Below are positions 33,637 to 46,300 of a stretch of 64,000 bases of DNA, in pieces. Under the pieces are notes generated by a model. The model was not told where the DNA came from. It ran no database searches and saw only the letters and a list, made by a program, of their open reading frames with translations. The position numbers and the translations under genes were made by a program. This stretch comes from Haliotis asinina (taxonomy: Eukaryota; Mollusca; Gastropoda; Lepetellida; Haliotidae). The first letter of the stretch is position 1. Each line of letters opens with the position of its first letter. Location: positions 29,021,118-29,085,117 of the forward strand of contig NC_090280.1 of the NCBI RefSeq assembly GCF_037392515.1, read 5' to 3'.

Positions 33637-35666
33637 ATGCTACTCATATTGGTCCTCCTGAACTCCCTGCTGGGAAGAGGAGTGTTTCTGGACGCTACAA
33701 TCACCATCTACAACGAGTGGCTCTCTCAGGGTGGACGATGCCATTCTGAAGCTGACAGATGGACCAAACATAATGGTCTTGACCGAGCAAACCTTATTCC
33801 ATACTGTAAAAGTGTTGGATCCCCAACAGGGCGATGGCTGAACAGGGCTAACTCACACAGTTTTACTACTTATCTAACGAAATGCTTCTCTGGAAGAGTC
33901 TATAGATAAGAACAATACGTCCCCGTGGAGCAGTGCTGTCGCAAGGTGTCTGCCTATCACACTGAAGGCCCCGGTTCGATCCCTGGTAGAATCATTTAGG
34001 TTCGGGTCCCATGGTAGGCGCATGTGCATAGTATCCTTGGAGAAGATACTTAAATCCACATTGTCTCAGTTCACCCAGCTGTGAAATGGGTACCTGTTAG
34101 AATTTGCGTACGATGTGAGTGATTAGTTCATTCCACCTAAGAGACAGCATGGCTGTATACTCCCCAGGGTGTTGACAATTACTGGATAGTCGGTCATGGT
34201 GTCCTATGACGGAGGATAATAATGTACATAGCGCCTTGAGCAGGTAATGGGCGCCATATAAGTGGATAGTACCGTATACACAAGTTTTAGAATGACGCGT
34301 TGTCATAGTATGTCTTTCCATACAGGTTTGAGCTGGCCTTCGTGGATGGACAAATCTCACCATGAAGGAAAATTCCCCAACAACCTCGATGCTGCTGCTG
34401 AATTTGTGTCACTTATGGTCCAGAGTGCTAAAGACTACAGCGGGGCTCATATCCCTCACATACTGGAAGTCATCAATGAACCAGAGGTGTCCAATTTTAT
34501 TGGACTGCAGTCAATTATTGATTACCACAAGGTTGTTGCTCAGAAGCTGAAGTCCAGGTTCACAATGCAAGTAGCAGAACCAACGTACACCAGTTATGCC
34601 TACATACAAGTTTGGTATGTGGAATAAAACAGCAGTGTTTCTGGACATGTCTTCACCACCTGGACTTTTTCTCTATCCATGGCTACAACAATCTCTATGT
34701 GTCTGGTGAGAAGTTTCGCTTCTCTGGCATTAATGAAGCTCGCCTAGTAGCTGGTGTTGACATGATAGAAAATTACTCACATCTTAAAAAGGGTGGAAAG
34801 GTTCCTTTAGTTATCAGTGAATATGGAAGAGATCGTGTGACTGGTCTTGATCGGCATCAACACAATAGTATCATAGATTTTGTCACAACTTATCTGTCCA
34901 GCGGTTTTATGCTTACTTTCCTCAATCTGAGGGAGTTTCTGGACAGGACCGTGATCTTTATGTTTTCCAATGAGCAATACGGCAGCGAAACCAGTCTTAA
35001 CTGGTCCATATTTACCAAAGATGGACACGAGACTACAGAGCCAAATTCTTCAACTCACAAAAAGGAGTTGTGGTTCTTCTGCACAATTATGGCACTACCT
35101 GGCAGAATATAAAGCTTGACTTCCATGGTGGGTGGATCAACGTTTCAGCTGGAGAATCAACATGTACCCAATACAAGGATGGAAACACTGAAATGCGTTC
35201 CAACGTCCACTTTGACACTACAAAGTACAAGGGAAATCTTGGTCTCCCGAGTCAGGCAACTTGTTTTTATAAATTCAAAACAAATTACAACTTTGATGGT
35301 TTACGTACCAACAATGAAAACACCTATTATGGTAAGGACATAGTCATTCCGATCAATAACGGCCATACCGGGACAACCATCTCCTTACCAAGCTCAGGGT
35401 ATCATACATCACATCTTCGAGTTGGTGTTAGTCGTAACAAAAATGCCAGTGGTAAACCCCACCGTGTCGCATTCAATGGATATGTTCTGCCCTCAACCTT
35501 CACATTGTTCGACTCTGACAAAGTGCAGGCAACAACTAAATGGCAAGTATGGGAGTTCTGGTTACCAAATGATAGACTCAAAGCAGCTAACACTGTTAGT
35601 ATGACTTTTGATGGAAATGGTGGTCACGTGTCATCAGTGGCTCTTGTTGTTGGCAAACTTGAGTGA
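33637..35666 (+). pseudogene. GH86-like glycoside hydrolase, type 2, copy F, lacks exon 2 and is frameshifted
   Basis: Exon 1 (from ATG 33637) encodes MLLILVLLNSLLGRGVFLDA, then ITIYNEWLSQGGRCHSEADR and up to GRWLNRAN (about 33858). There the sequence jumps into what is intron 2 in copy C (CACAGTTTTACTACTTATCT), so the last codons of exon 1, its donor, intron 1 and exon 2 are deleted. Exon 3 starts at 34326 after CATACAG and keeps GLSWPSWMDKSHHEGKFPNN and EVINEPEV. It has lost about 15 nt near 34598 (frame changed), 2 nt near 34652 and about 100 nt near 35056. It also reads ISEYGRDR for ISEYGRGG. The C-terminal part, 35070-35666, is open to TGA. Confidence 0.85.
33930..34262 (+). repeat. tRNA-derived SINE in intron 2 of copy F
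   Basis: tRNA-like head with CTGCCTATCACACTGAAGGC and a perfect B-box-like GGTTCGATCC at 33973-33982. The body contains CAGCTGTGAAATGGGTACCT and the tail GGGCGCCATATAAGTGG. The homologue in C is at 19540-19900. Exact ends are approximate. Confidence 0.65.
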
Positions 35667-36008
35667 ATTTGTTCATGTTTTGTTTTGTTTTGCTTGGTAT
35701 GTTCGTAGTGAAACACAAATAGTAGGACCATCCATAAAGATTTAGCGTATGCTTCTGCATACTTTTCTTTTACAAAATATCAGTATGATAATACCTTTCG
35801 GATGGGTCCCTACAGCACGAAAGCAAACAGATGAGAAATAGTTTGTGTATCTTACCAATCAAATATATCCAACTCATAAAACATTTCGAACTTGATGTCG
35901 CCTATGGACAGCGGGCGATATTCACCGTATTCTTTTACAAGCGCTTCTTTAAGTCAAGTTATCAAGTATGCTATGAGCAATGCCTTTGCATTTATTTTGT
36001 GGTGTACA

Positions 36009-36061
36009 ACACACACACGTGTGTGTATATGTATATTTATATATATATCTGTTTGTATATA

Positions 36062-36139
<78 letters not shown>

Positions 36140-36150
36140 TACATTCATTC
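36009..36150. repeat. compound microsatellite (CA, TA, CT tracts)
   Basis: CACACACGTGTGTGTATATG, TATATATATG, about 14 CT units, about 13 TA units, then a CA tract. It occupies the same site as 1641-1714 and 21509-21590 but is longer and more complex. Confidence 0.95.
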
Positions 36151-38508
36151 AATCAGATTGTACATGTGGTTGTATATGTAAGCAATTTCCTAATCATATA
36201 AAAGCACAAGTACATGAAGACCGACCAAACAAATTCCAAATGACACCCCAGTCATAGTTGTAAGCGAGGGCAAGTACTCGGGAATACCTACTTTCATTTA
36301 TATAGCCTAGGAACTAGATTCAATTCAAAATAGGTTGTGACTAGACTACCTTCCCATCTAATTAAATACATCACTGATCCAGTCAAACTGGGTCCGTCGG
36401 ATGTGGTGGAACCTCCAAAACCAACTTTAAACAATTTGATTTCGTTCACAATCATGGTCACAGGGTCAGAGAATTTGTCGTCTCATGTTGTTAGTCTTTA
36501 CGTCGCAGATCAGTCAGTCATCTTTAAACTATCGAGCTATGAATTATTTTTACCCAACCCATGAATCCAACCCTTCATCCAGCTGTGTTTTAATGCTCTT
36601 AGTGCATATCCGAACAATGAGAAATCTATTAATCCACCAATAATAATAGGAATTAAAACTTTCATTTCTGTCGCTAACACTGACCTAGAGAATATGTATC
36701 CTTTCCGCTTTCCTCTCCTCCTTGGAAATTACATCAAACACAGTATCGCCTTTTCTAGACCCGATTATTTTACAGACAGCTCTCATTTTGAGGGAATATT
36801 TCTGAGTGTAGATTTAAATAAACCAACAAACGAATCATGTCAGGATGTGACAGAAACGAGACGTCAAACCCAGCTAACTCCCAAACGTACTTCCAGTTAC
36901 GATATGGCTGAAGTATTGCAGATGTGACGTTAACTATTAACTCCCTCACTCACCCAAACGTACTCACCCAGACGTTGTCATCACAATACATTTTTATCTG
37001 TGTACTGCCAGCATGTCTCTGTCCACGAAGACCACCATCAGTACTTAGATCACATCAGTACATCTCACAAGACCAGTTGTCAATCTCTAACGTCTGCCGT
37101 AATGTACAGATGTAATTACGTAAGCCAAAGTACGCGATGAAATCAGATTGTCATGCAAACTAGTAGCACTCGCCAGTCATGCAATTTCCATAGAAATGTA
37201 AACATGTGTTACTGAGTGGATGAGTGAGTTTAGTTCCGCACTCGGCAATGTTCTAGGTGCTGATCTTTAAATAATCGAGCATCGATCTACGCAAACAGGA
37301 TAAGGCGACAGACAAACAGACAGACAAACTGTTTATTAACGTCTCACTACATATGCATATAAACACATTACCTTCAATTTATACACAGTAATAAATGTAT
37401 ATATACTTCTCTCTCATGGAGCTATGAGAGACAACCTTTAAAACATGCTAATCTCGTTCTCCGCACTCCAGGAGTGTAACGTATTTAACAGGTATTGTAG
37501 GTCTTCACGTTCAGCCTATTAGAACAACTGTTTGTGTCTTGAGTGAGTGAGTGGGTTTAGTTTTAGACCTTAGACCTAGGTAACCTTAGTGCAATGTTAA
37601 AGAATGGGAGTGAAGGTTAAGGTAACCTTAGTAAAGGTTGCTTTGTGAAAGGAGCCCAAAGTCAGCGGGATGGACCATCCGATCCAGTTAGTCGCCTCAA
37701 CGACAAGTATAGTCGCCTTTCATGGCAAGCATGGGTTCCTGAAGACCTAGTCTACCCCGGACCTTCAAGGGTCAAATACCAGCGGATCGCCAACTGAACA
37801 GGTTGGGGATGTCTAAAAGCTATACATGGGCATCACAAATAATGACAAACTGAATGAATATCATCCTTCTTCCGATGATCTGATACACGTGTGATACGTA
37901 AATTTACACTTGCTTAAATCAGGTCTTGTTTTCAGTCTAATAGCATTTGCAAATTCCAGGTATGTAGTACTTGATGCATCGTGTCTGTGAGAACTTCTCA
38001 ACCAGTCACTGGTTTGAGTCCAGAAACATTTGTAAATTTCAAGTGTATGATAATTAATCTGTATCTGTGAACATCTGACAACAGAGCCTGTTTTCAGTCC
38101 AGTAGCATTTCAGTAAAAGTTTCACGTGCCAAATGTTCGAGGATATTCTTTTCCCAGGGAGTTTATACCGAAGGAGCTGTATATTGTTTTACGCACCGCA
38201 TGTAGAAATCTTCAATATGAAAGGATTGGTCCCATGTGTCCTTTTTAAAGACACTTCATTATTCTTAGCATAACTTAAACTGAAATGTTAAGATCAGGGT
38301 TTTATCTTTCTACACCGCCGACACTCTTATCCGTCGCTGTTCCAATAGAGAATGTGACTTATCTCGAGATCAGTAAAGGTACCCAAAAACCAGCGTCTTA
38401 TATATACTGAGAGAAACAAATAAAGGAACAAAAGAAAATTCAAGCGTTCTGTTAATATTTTCCAGTTTTCCTCAGCATCTTTCAATAGCGGAAGACAATC
38501 TGACAATA
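36151..38508. other. F-E spacer with relics shared with the other modules
   Basis: No gene recognised. A LINE 3'-tail relic lies at about 36893-36955, a SINE 5' relic at about 37206-37345 and a SINE relic at 37541-37770. It keeps both the pre-tail segment present in A-B and the pre-mariner segment present in C-D, so it looks closest to the ancestral spacer. Confidence 0.65.
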
Positions 38509-39417
38509 CGAGGGCTGGTCCAAAGGTTCTAAGCCTACATAACTTCTACACTGATGACACCAACTAACCTTAGGAGTGTTGTTGGACAGTCTTCTTCATC
38601 AGCATTTCCAGTTACTGTAAACTGTCTTATTTCCGCGCCTTTAAATTTTCGCGAGTGATGGTCACTAAACCTTTTCGCGCCTTCTTATTTTCGCGAGGTG
38701 ATCTTGTTACAGGGGCATCTCTGAATGTTTTTACACGACACGCAGGTGAGTGACCACTGAGCTGTTATAAAATAAGCAGATTTGAGAAGTGATCTAACAG
38801 CAAATTAATGATATTGTTTTCAGAATTAATCCTTTTTAATTAGCTGTTAGAGCAATGAAAATAGAACGTGACTGAGCCGTGTTAATCCAGATTAGCCCAG
38901 CGGTGACACGTGATTGAGCAATGACACCTGTATTGTTGTTGTGTTGTTGACTTACCTGAATAGAATGTATGCTATATCTATATTATCGCGTGTTTTTATT
39001 CTCGTGCCATGAATTCTGACGCGAAGTTCGCGAAAAACAAACGGTCGCGAAAATTTGGCTGTTTACAGTAGTTTACTCAAAAAGATCAACTAGTGGAAAG
39101 CAACAGGTCCTTCTAGGATACTGGGGTATACATACGTGTACAACAGATTGGAGCTCGTCATTGCCGGATTAGCGGTTTCCATGGAGATGTTCCTCAATGT
39201 TGGAAATAGGTGAAATAGGGTCAGGTCAGGTGAACTTGGAGAATAAGGAAGTTCTTTGAAGCCACATTGATTTACTGCAGACCTTGCCAATTCAGAGATG
39301 TGAGACGAAGCAGTGTCATGTAAAATCAGAAATCCAGCCCTCACCAGCTCTAACGTTGCAAGATTAGTTGGTGTCACTAGTCTAGAAGTTATGTAGGTTT
39401 AGCTTGACCTGCCCGCG
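38509..39417 (-). mobile_element. mariner-like relic (F-E spacer) split by a MITE
   Basis: TA-flanked ends CGAGGGCTGGTC and GACCTGCCCGCG as in the other modules. Without the inserted 454 bp it is 455 bp long. Minus-strand 39090-39377 retains LILHDTASSHISELARSAVN and LPYSPSSPDLTLFHLFPTL. Confidence 0.75.
38615..39068. mobile_element. 454-bp TA-flanked MITE with TTTTCGCG motifs
   Basis: Starts CTGTAAACTGTCTTATTTCC and ends GGCTGTTTACAG, flanked by TA at 38613-38614 and 39069-39070. The termini are inverted (CTGTAAAC) and both subterminal regions carry TTTTCGCG or CGCGAAAA. The mariner relics of the other two modules read uninterrupted CCAGTTAGTTTACTC here. No coding capacity. Confidence 0.8.
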
Positions 39418-40084
39418 TAAATAGAGGAACACTGTTATGGCGTTGGTGTGGTGTTCCCTTTATTGTTTGTTTCATGCTGTTTGCTTGTTTCGTTGTAGCG
39501 TTGACATTCTGGAACCAAGTCAGCGAGTCTGACCATCCGATCCCGTTAGTCGCCTCTTACGACAAGCATAGTCGCATTTTATGGCAAGCATGGGTTGCTG
39601 AAGGCCTATTCTACCCTGGACCTTGACGGGTCCCCCATTTCTAGGAGGGAACTTTAGTGGAGAACTGAATAGAGAAAAATGCAGACCATTTTCTGTATAT
39701 TTTTCTATTTGAACAAGAAAGTTTTAAACACATTCTAATGAACTTACATAGTTAAAATAGGGACCAGTAAAAACTCACCGAACGTCACACTTTACTGAAT
39801 TGGTTAGGTGAGCTACCTTGCCACTTCAAGTGGCCATGCTAGAAAAAGCTTAAACTCTATAAGTAATGTGAATGGTTCAACCAACCAACAATTTACTCTG
39901 TCTATACTGCAAGTTTCTATCTCAACAATGGGAGTACCCGTCCCCAAAATGGGTGAAGTACAGATAACGCTTCATAAACACTTTGCATTTGTCATCCAAT
40001 CATGTCTACCTCACAGTTACCCACATACATAGGCATGTCTGTGTGTGTTAAACATATGCTACTTCACACAGATTAAAAATTTCA

Positions 40085-40092
40085 TTATATAA
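40085..40092 (+). promoter_or_regulatory. TATA box of copy E
   Basis: TTATATAA, 37 nt before the ATG at 40129, conserved with copy D and decayed in copy B. Confidence 0.5.
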
Positions 40093-40128
40093 CCATCCCA
40101 TCCAAATCTGACTTACAGTCAGACTAGA

Positions 40129-40356
40129 ATGTTGCTTATCACGCTTGTGTCCACATTGCTGTTCTGCCAGGGACTCTCGGACACCACAGTCACCATCTAC
40201 AACGAGTGGCTATCCCAGGGTGGACGGGTCCATTATGAAGCTGATCGTTGGAATAAACATAACGGGCTGACACAATCCAATCTGATTTCAAATTGTAAAG
40301 CTATTGGAACTGCGAGTGGGCGCTGGATTAACAGAGACATCGACCTGTTCAGAAAT
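40129..40356 (+). CDS. copy E exon 1: signal peptide and N-terminus
   Basis: 76 codons with donor AAT|GTATGT. MLLITLVSTLLFCQGLS is followed by DTTVTIYNEWLSQGGRVHYE and ends DIDLFRN. LISNCKAIG replaces LISKCKAIG of B and D. Confidence 0.85.
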
Positions 40357-43300
40357 GTATGTATCGCTTTTGTGTCAGGTAGTCAGGTAATCGTCTGTAA
40401 TTTTGCGTTTAGTATTTCTTAGCATGTATATTTTTATAAAGATCCATTAACGCAGTGATTATGGTTTAACACCGCTTTTAGGAATAAGGCAGCAATATCA
40501 TGGTGTGTGCCATACACATTGTGCTCACAAATCGAATCGGACCCGGGCCCTTATGTGACGAGCGGACGCTTTAACCTTTAAGCTACCTCATTCTCTCGAG
40601 TTCCTTTGAAAGTACAGGGATGCATGAGTTGTTTTTGGAAACAGAATCGTCTTTTGGATATGAATTTAGACTTATATTTGTGTAAGTGGTTTTCTTTTGA
40701 ATTATTGATCCAAGTCCTTTGCTGTATGTTTTAACTGAACTATATGAAACGAACTGCATTTATTTCGACGTTAGTAGTCCATTGACCTCGATATAGCCGT
40801 AGTTTATTGTCAGTGGGTTTTAACTTAAAGTGTTTCTTATGAATTGCGATTAGCCCTCTAGCCACTGGGCACCCCTGAAGAGCCACGTCCTCGTGGTGGG
40901 TGCTGGGTAACGCTAAGTGCTCTTCTCCCGTGTGGACCCGGGACAGAATGTGTCCACAGCACCCCATTGCTTGTCGTAAGAGGCGACTAAATTGGGCAAC
41001 CTGTTTACCGTGGGTTGCGTTCCGTGTCGGTGGAGGACGGGAACCTGGTGGTTGAGGGCATTTGGGTTTTTAACTGCTTTTCATTTGCCCAACACACCAC
41101 TTTGGCCCTTACTTCACCTAGACGGGTGGTAGAAATGGACCAGTTCTATCAATCGGCTGGTCACGCCACGCCCTGAGCTGCAACTGTATATGCTCACAAT
41201 TTATGAAATTGTTAATTTAATGTTTCATGCTTAGTGCTATCTTGAGACTGTTATTTCAAATGTATCATGTTATGTATGTTTTTGCCTAGGGTCGTAAGCC
41301 CAGAAGGCGGTGGCTCATGGGCCAATCAGGTGGAATAATTACTTTTATATTATTCTGCTTGAGTATATCATCCGGGTATCCTTGTTGCTGCAAGCTGGAG
41401 ATCCGCTTGTTTTTAGCATTGTCCTTGTGATACTCCATGGTGGGTGGGGAGCTCGGATGATGAAACCTCAGCCCCAAACATGGCTTATGAAATCCCCACC
41501 AATAATCCACTCTGGGGTGGTACATATACCAACACTAAAGGTAAAACACTGGAAGATTTTATCTCCAATAACGATTTGTGTATATACAACGATGGCTCGA
41601 GTACTTACCTGCATCCTGCATCCTGCATCCTGCAACCGACACCTACTCTTCTCTGGATTTGTCTCTTGCAGACTCTACTGTACTTAATGAATTTGAATGG
41701 TCAGTCCACAATGACCTTTGTGGAAGTGATCACTTTCCTACGATACTATCAGGAACTTCTCCAACTGTTTCTGCATCTCACACACGATGGAATTTTTCCA
41801 AAGCAGATTGGTCCTTATGTCAAACCTTATGCACATTTAGACTAAGACCCGCATGTATAATACTTATCCTATTCAGATGTTTTCTGATGCCTTAAATATA
41901 ATTGCTGATGAGTGTATACCAATGTCCTCTACAGCTCCACATGTATGGAAGCCATGGTTTAATGCAGACTGCAAAAATGCTAGGAAAGCAAGGAAAAAGG
42001 CAGAGAAATATTTTCGTCATCACACAACTGTCCATAACTTAAATAAATTTAAAATACTAAATGCGAAGGCACGTCGTACCTTCAAGCAAAACAAACGGCA
42101 ATCCTGGAGGAACTATATTTCCAAAATTAATTCACGAACGCCTATGTCCAAAGTATGGAACATGATTCAGAGAATAATAGTCAAATGCACAAAATCGGCT
42201 GTTCACCATCTTAAAGATGGTGAGAATTTAATTACGGATAAATGTAAAATTGCAAATGAAATTGGCGAAACTCTTGCCAAAAATTCTTCATCAGCAAATT
42301 ATGTTCCTGCGTTTCAGAGATATCAGAAACAACAGGAAAAGACAAAACACAATTTTGAATCAAACAACGGTGAAGATCATAATGAAGTGTTTTCATTACA
42401 TGAGCTACATACTGCACTTGAGCAAGCTCATGACACTGCAACGGGTGATGATAATATACATTACCAGTTACTGAAACACTTACCTGAGCCATGCCTGGTC
42501 ACACTTTTAGACATATTTCATAAAATATGGACGTCTGGAAAATTTCCTCCTTCATGGCGTAATGCCATAGTAGTCCCAATACCCAAACCTGGCAGGGATC
42601 ATACAGATCCATCGAATTATAGACCCATATCTCTCACTAGCTGTGTCTGTAAAACCATGGAACATATGGTTAATAATAGACTAACTTGGTATCTTGAAAC
42701 CAATAGTGAGTGAGTGAGTTAGTTTAGTTTTACGTCGCACTTAGCAATATTCCAGCTATATGGCGACGGTCTGTAAATAATCGAGTCTGGACCAGACAAT
42801 CCAGTGATCAACAACATGAGCATCGATCTGCGCAATGGGGAACCGATGACATGTGTCAACCAAGTCAGCTAGTCTGACCACCAGATCCCGTTAGTCGCCT
42901 CTTACGACAAGCATAGTCACCTTTTATGGCAAGCATGGGTTGCTGAAGGCCTATTCTATCCCGGGACCTTCACGGGTCTTGAAACCAATAACCTGATCAC
43001 AAATATTCAATGTGGTTTCAGAAAAACTCGAAGAATCATTGATCATTTGGTACGTTTCGAATCCTTCGTGAAAAATGCTATGGTAAATAAACAACATGCA
43101 ATATCGATTTTCTTTAATCTCGAAAAAGCTTATGATACGACCTGGAAGCATGGTGTTTTGAAGGATTTACATAACTTTGGTTTGAGAGGCCGTCTGCCTC
43201 TTTTATATCAGAGTTTTTAAAAGACAGGCAATTTCAAGTACGAGTAGGTTCAACCGTGTCTGATCATTATAATCAGGATCAGGGTGTTCCACAAGGTAGC

Positions 43301-46300
43301 ATTTTGTCTGTTATATTATTTAGTATTAAGATCAACAGTTTGTCGAAGGTTTTAAACGATTCCATTGATGGATCACTTTTTGTGGATGATTTTAATATTT
43401 CTTGTCGCGGTAAAAATATGCATACTATTGAACGGCAACTACAGTTGTGTCTAAATAAAATAAACAAATGGTGTCTTGAAAACGGCTTTACATTTTCTAA
43501 GTCCAAAACAAATTGTATACATTTTTGTAGAAAATATAAGTCGCATAAGGACCCTGAACTATCTTTAAATGGCTCTCCCATCAAAGTTGTCAAGGAGGCC
43601 AAGTTCTTGGGTTTATTTTTCGATTCTCATTTAATCTTCTTACCACACATTAAATCCCTCAAAGTTAAATGCCTGAAGGCACTAGATTTGTTGAAAGTTG
43701 TTTCCAACTCAAAGTGGGGAGGGGATCAAACTACCCTCTTACACCTATATCGATCACTGGTCCGTTCAAAACTCGACTATGGCTCAATCGTATATGGTGG
43801 AGCCTGCAGTAGCAACCATAAAATTCTTGATTCTGTCCACCATCAAGGCTTAAGATTTTGTCTGGGGTCTTTCAGAACTTCACTCATTGAAAGTCTCTAC
43901 GTTGAGGCCGATGAACCATCTCTTACACAACGTCGTATAAAACTGTCTTTACAATACATTATTAAATTATATTCTAATGAATCTAATCCTGCGTATAACT
44001 GTGTGTTCAATCCACCTTATCAGGATTTTTATCACAAAATATCTTCTCTTGTTCCGCCTCTAGGGCACAGAATAAAACCATTTCTTTCTTCTGCGGGCAT
44101 ACAGCTGGAAAGTATATCGCCTTCCCGTCTTCTTTCTTCTCCTCCTTGGCAATTAGTTAGGCCACAAGTTGACCTAACATTAACATCATGAAATGACTTA
44201 CAATATAAACAAGAATATCATGAGTTAAAAAACAAATATGATAATTACAAATCCTTATTCACAGACGAGTCCAAGAACGGTGACGTAGTATCTTGGGCCA
44301 CGGTCATTGGCTCCAGAACAATATCTTCTAGACTACAGGGTAGCAGCTCTATTTTCACAGCGGAAGCTAACGCCATAATAACGGCTTTTAAATATATTGA
44401 AAGACACCCTAAATATAAACAGTGCATCATCTATTCAGACTCTCTTTCTTGTCTTCAGGCGATTAAAAATGTATCATGTAAACATCCACTTTTAATAGAA
44501 ATTATTGAATTGTATAATGATCTTGCTACTGGCAAGTACGACATCGTCTTTTGTTGGTTACCAAGCCACGTAGGCATTTCTGGTTACATGATGGCCGATC
44601 TTGCTGCCAAGGCAGCACTCAACAAATCTGTGACACCACTTCTTATTCCATACTCTGATTACAAAGCTAGCATTAGAACTTTCATCCGTGATCTGATGCA
44701 GAAGAAGTGGGACACCCAAGTAGGTATCAATAAACTACATGAAATAAAACCCTACATTGGTTATACCCACTTGGGTTGTCAGTCCAGATTTGAAGAGGTA
44801 ATCATGCGACGAAGTCGTATTGGTCATGCTAGATATACCCATAAGTATCTTTTAAAAGGTGAGGATCCTCCGTTTTGTATCCCTTGTGATGAGAGAGTTA
44901 CGGTCAAGCATATTCTGCTTGACTGTGTTGAATTCTCCATCACAAGGGGTAAGTATTTCAATGTCAAACTATCAAGGATCTTTTTACAACTGTTAGTTCT
45001 CATTTAATCATTGGTTTTTTAAAGGAGATTGATCTCATGGTAGAAATTTGAGCACTGTGATTCTGTAGATACATGTATTTTAATAATTGGTGGCTGTATC
45101 CTCAAAGGGGGTTGAAGTACTGTAAAATTATTGTCCTCCTGAGAGGGTACATAAGTCCACACACATTCAAAGTAAAGTCTAAATTTCCAGGTTTTAAATC
45201 GTAGTATAAGTGGTTTTGTTTATTGTATGGCTAGATTTCCCAAATTGCTGACGGCTGAGGGGATGATGTAAATCCAACTAGGGTCCATGCAGGTAGCAAA
45301 GGTATTGTAAGTCCCCATGGTCCCTAGTATGGTGATCTACCTTCAGTTGTTAGCAATCTATAGCCCAGTTTTATATTGTATTGTCCTCTATAGATAAATT
45401 GTTTTAGGCAAAGCTACTACACTGACCCAAAAAAGAAACGCATAGCTGAAATCTCATTTTTAAAGTAGATTTTTTCGGAAAATATGGAATGGAATGACAA
45501 TTAATGTAAATATTACGTGTTTTTATAGTCAATACAACCAAAACAGACAAACAAACACAACCTCTGGTGATTATTCGCCACACCACAGCACCTTGAAAAC
45601 GCTTTGTATAATCTGCACGTGGGAAAATCTGAAAGCATTATGCACGTGCAAATGCAGGATCTCAATCTTGATTGTGATGGTTACAAAAGGGGACAGGTCC
45701 TGTTGCGATTCATTCTTCGAATTTCTTTCTATGCGACGCGAAAAATGCCAAGGTTAAATGAAGAAAACAGAAATAGAGCCATTGGACGTCTGGAAGCTGG
45801 GGAAAGTCAGTCATCAGTTGCCAGACGTCTGAATGTGAGGCAGAGCACGATTTCCCGTCTCTGGCAACGATACACGCAACACAACTCGACCAGAGACCGT
45901 CCAAGGAGTGGGAGACCAAGGGTGACAACTCCAGCACAAGACCGCTACATCCGGGTGCTTCATCTGCGTAATCGGGCCGTCACTGCTACATATACCGCTG
46001 ATCACGTTCCTGGGCTGCGTAGAGTCTCTCCACAAACCATCAGGAATCGCCTAAGAGAGCATGGAATTCGACCTATGCGACCTCATGCAGGACCTGTTCT
46101 GCATCCCCATCACCGTCGTGCACGGTGCACGGAATTGGAGGAGGATCTGGTTCAGCGATGAGTCACGTTTTCTGCTGTACAGACATGATGGAGGGATGCG
46201 TGTTTACAGACGTCGAAATGAGAGATATGCTCGACAGTGCGTTCGTGAGGTCAACAGACACGGTGGTGGAGGTGTAATGCTGTACGCTACCGGGATGAAA

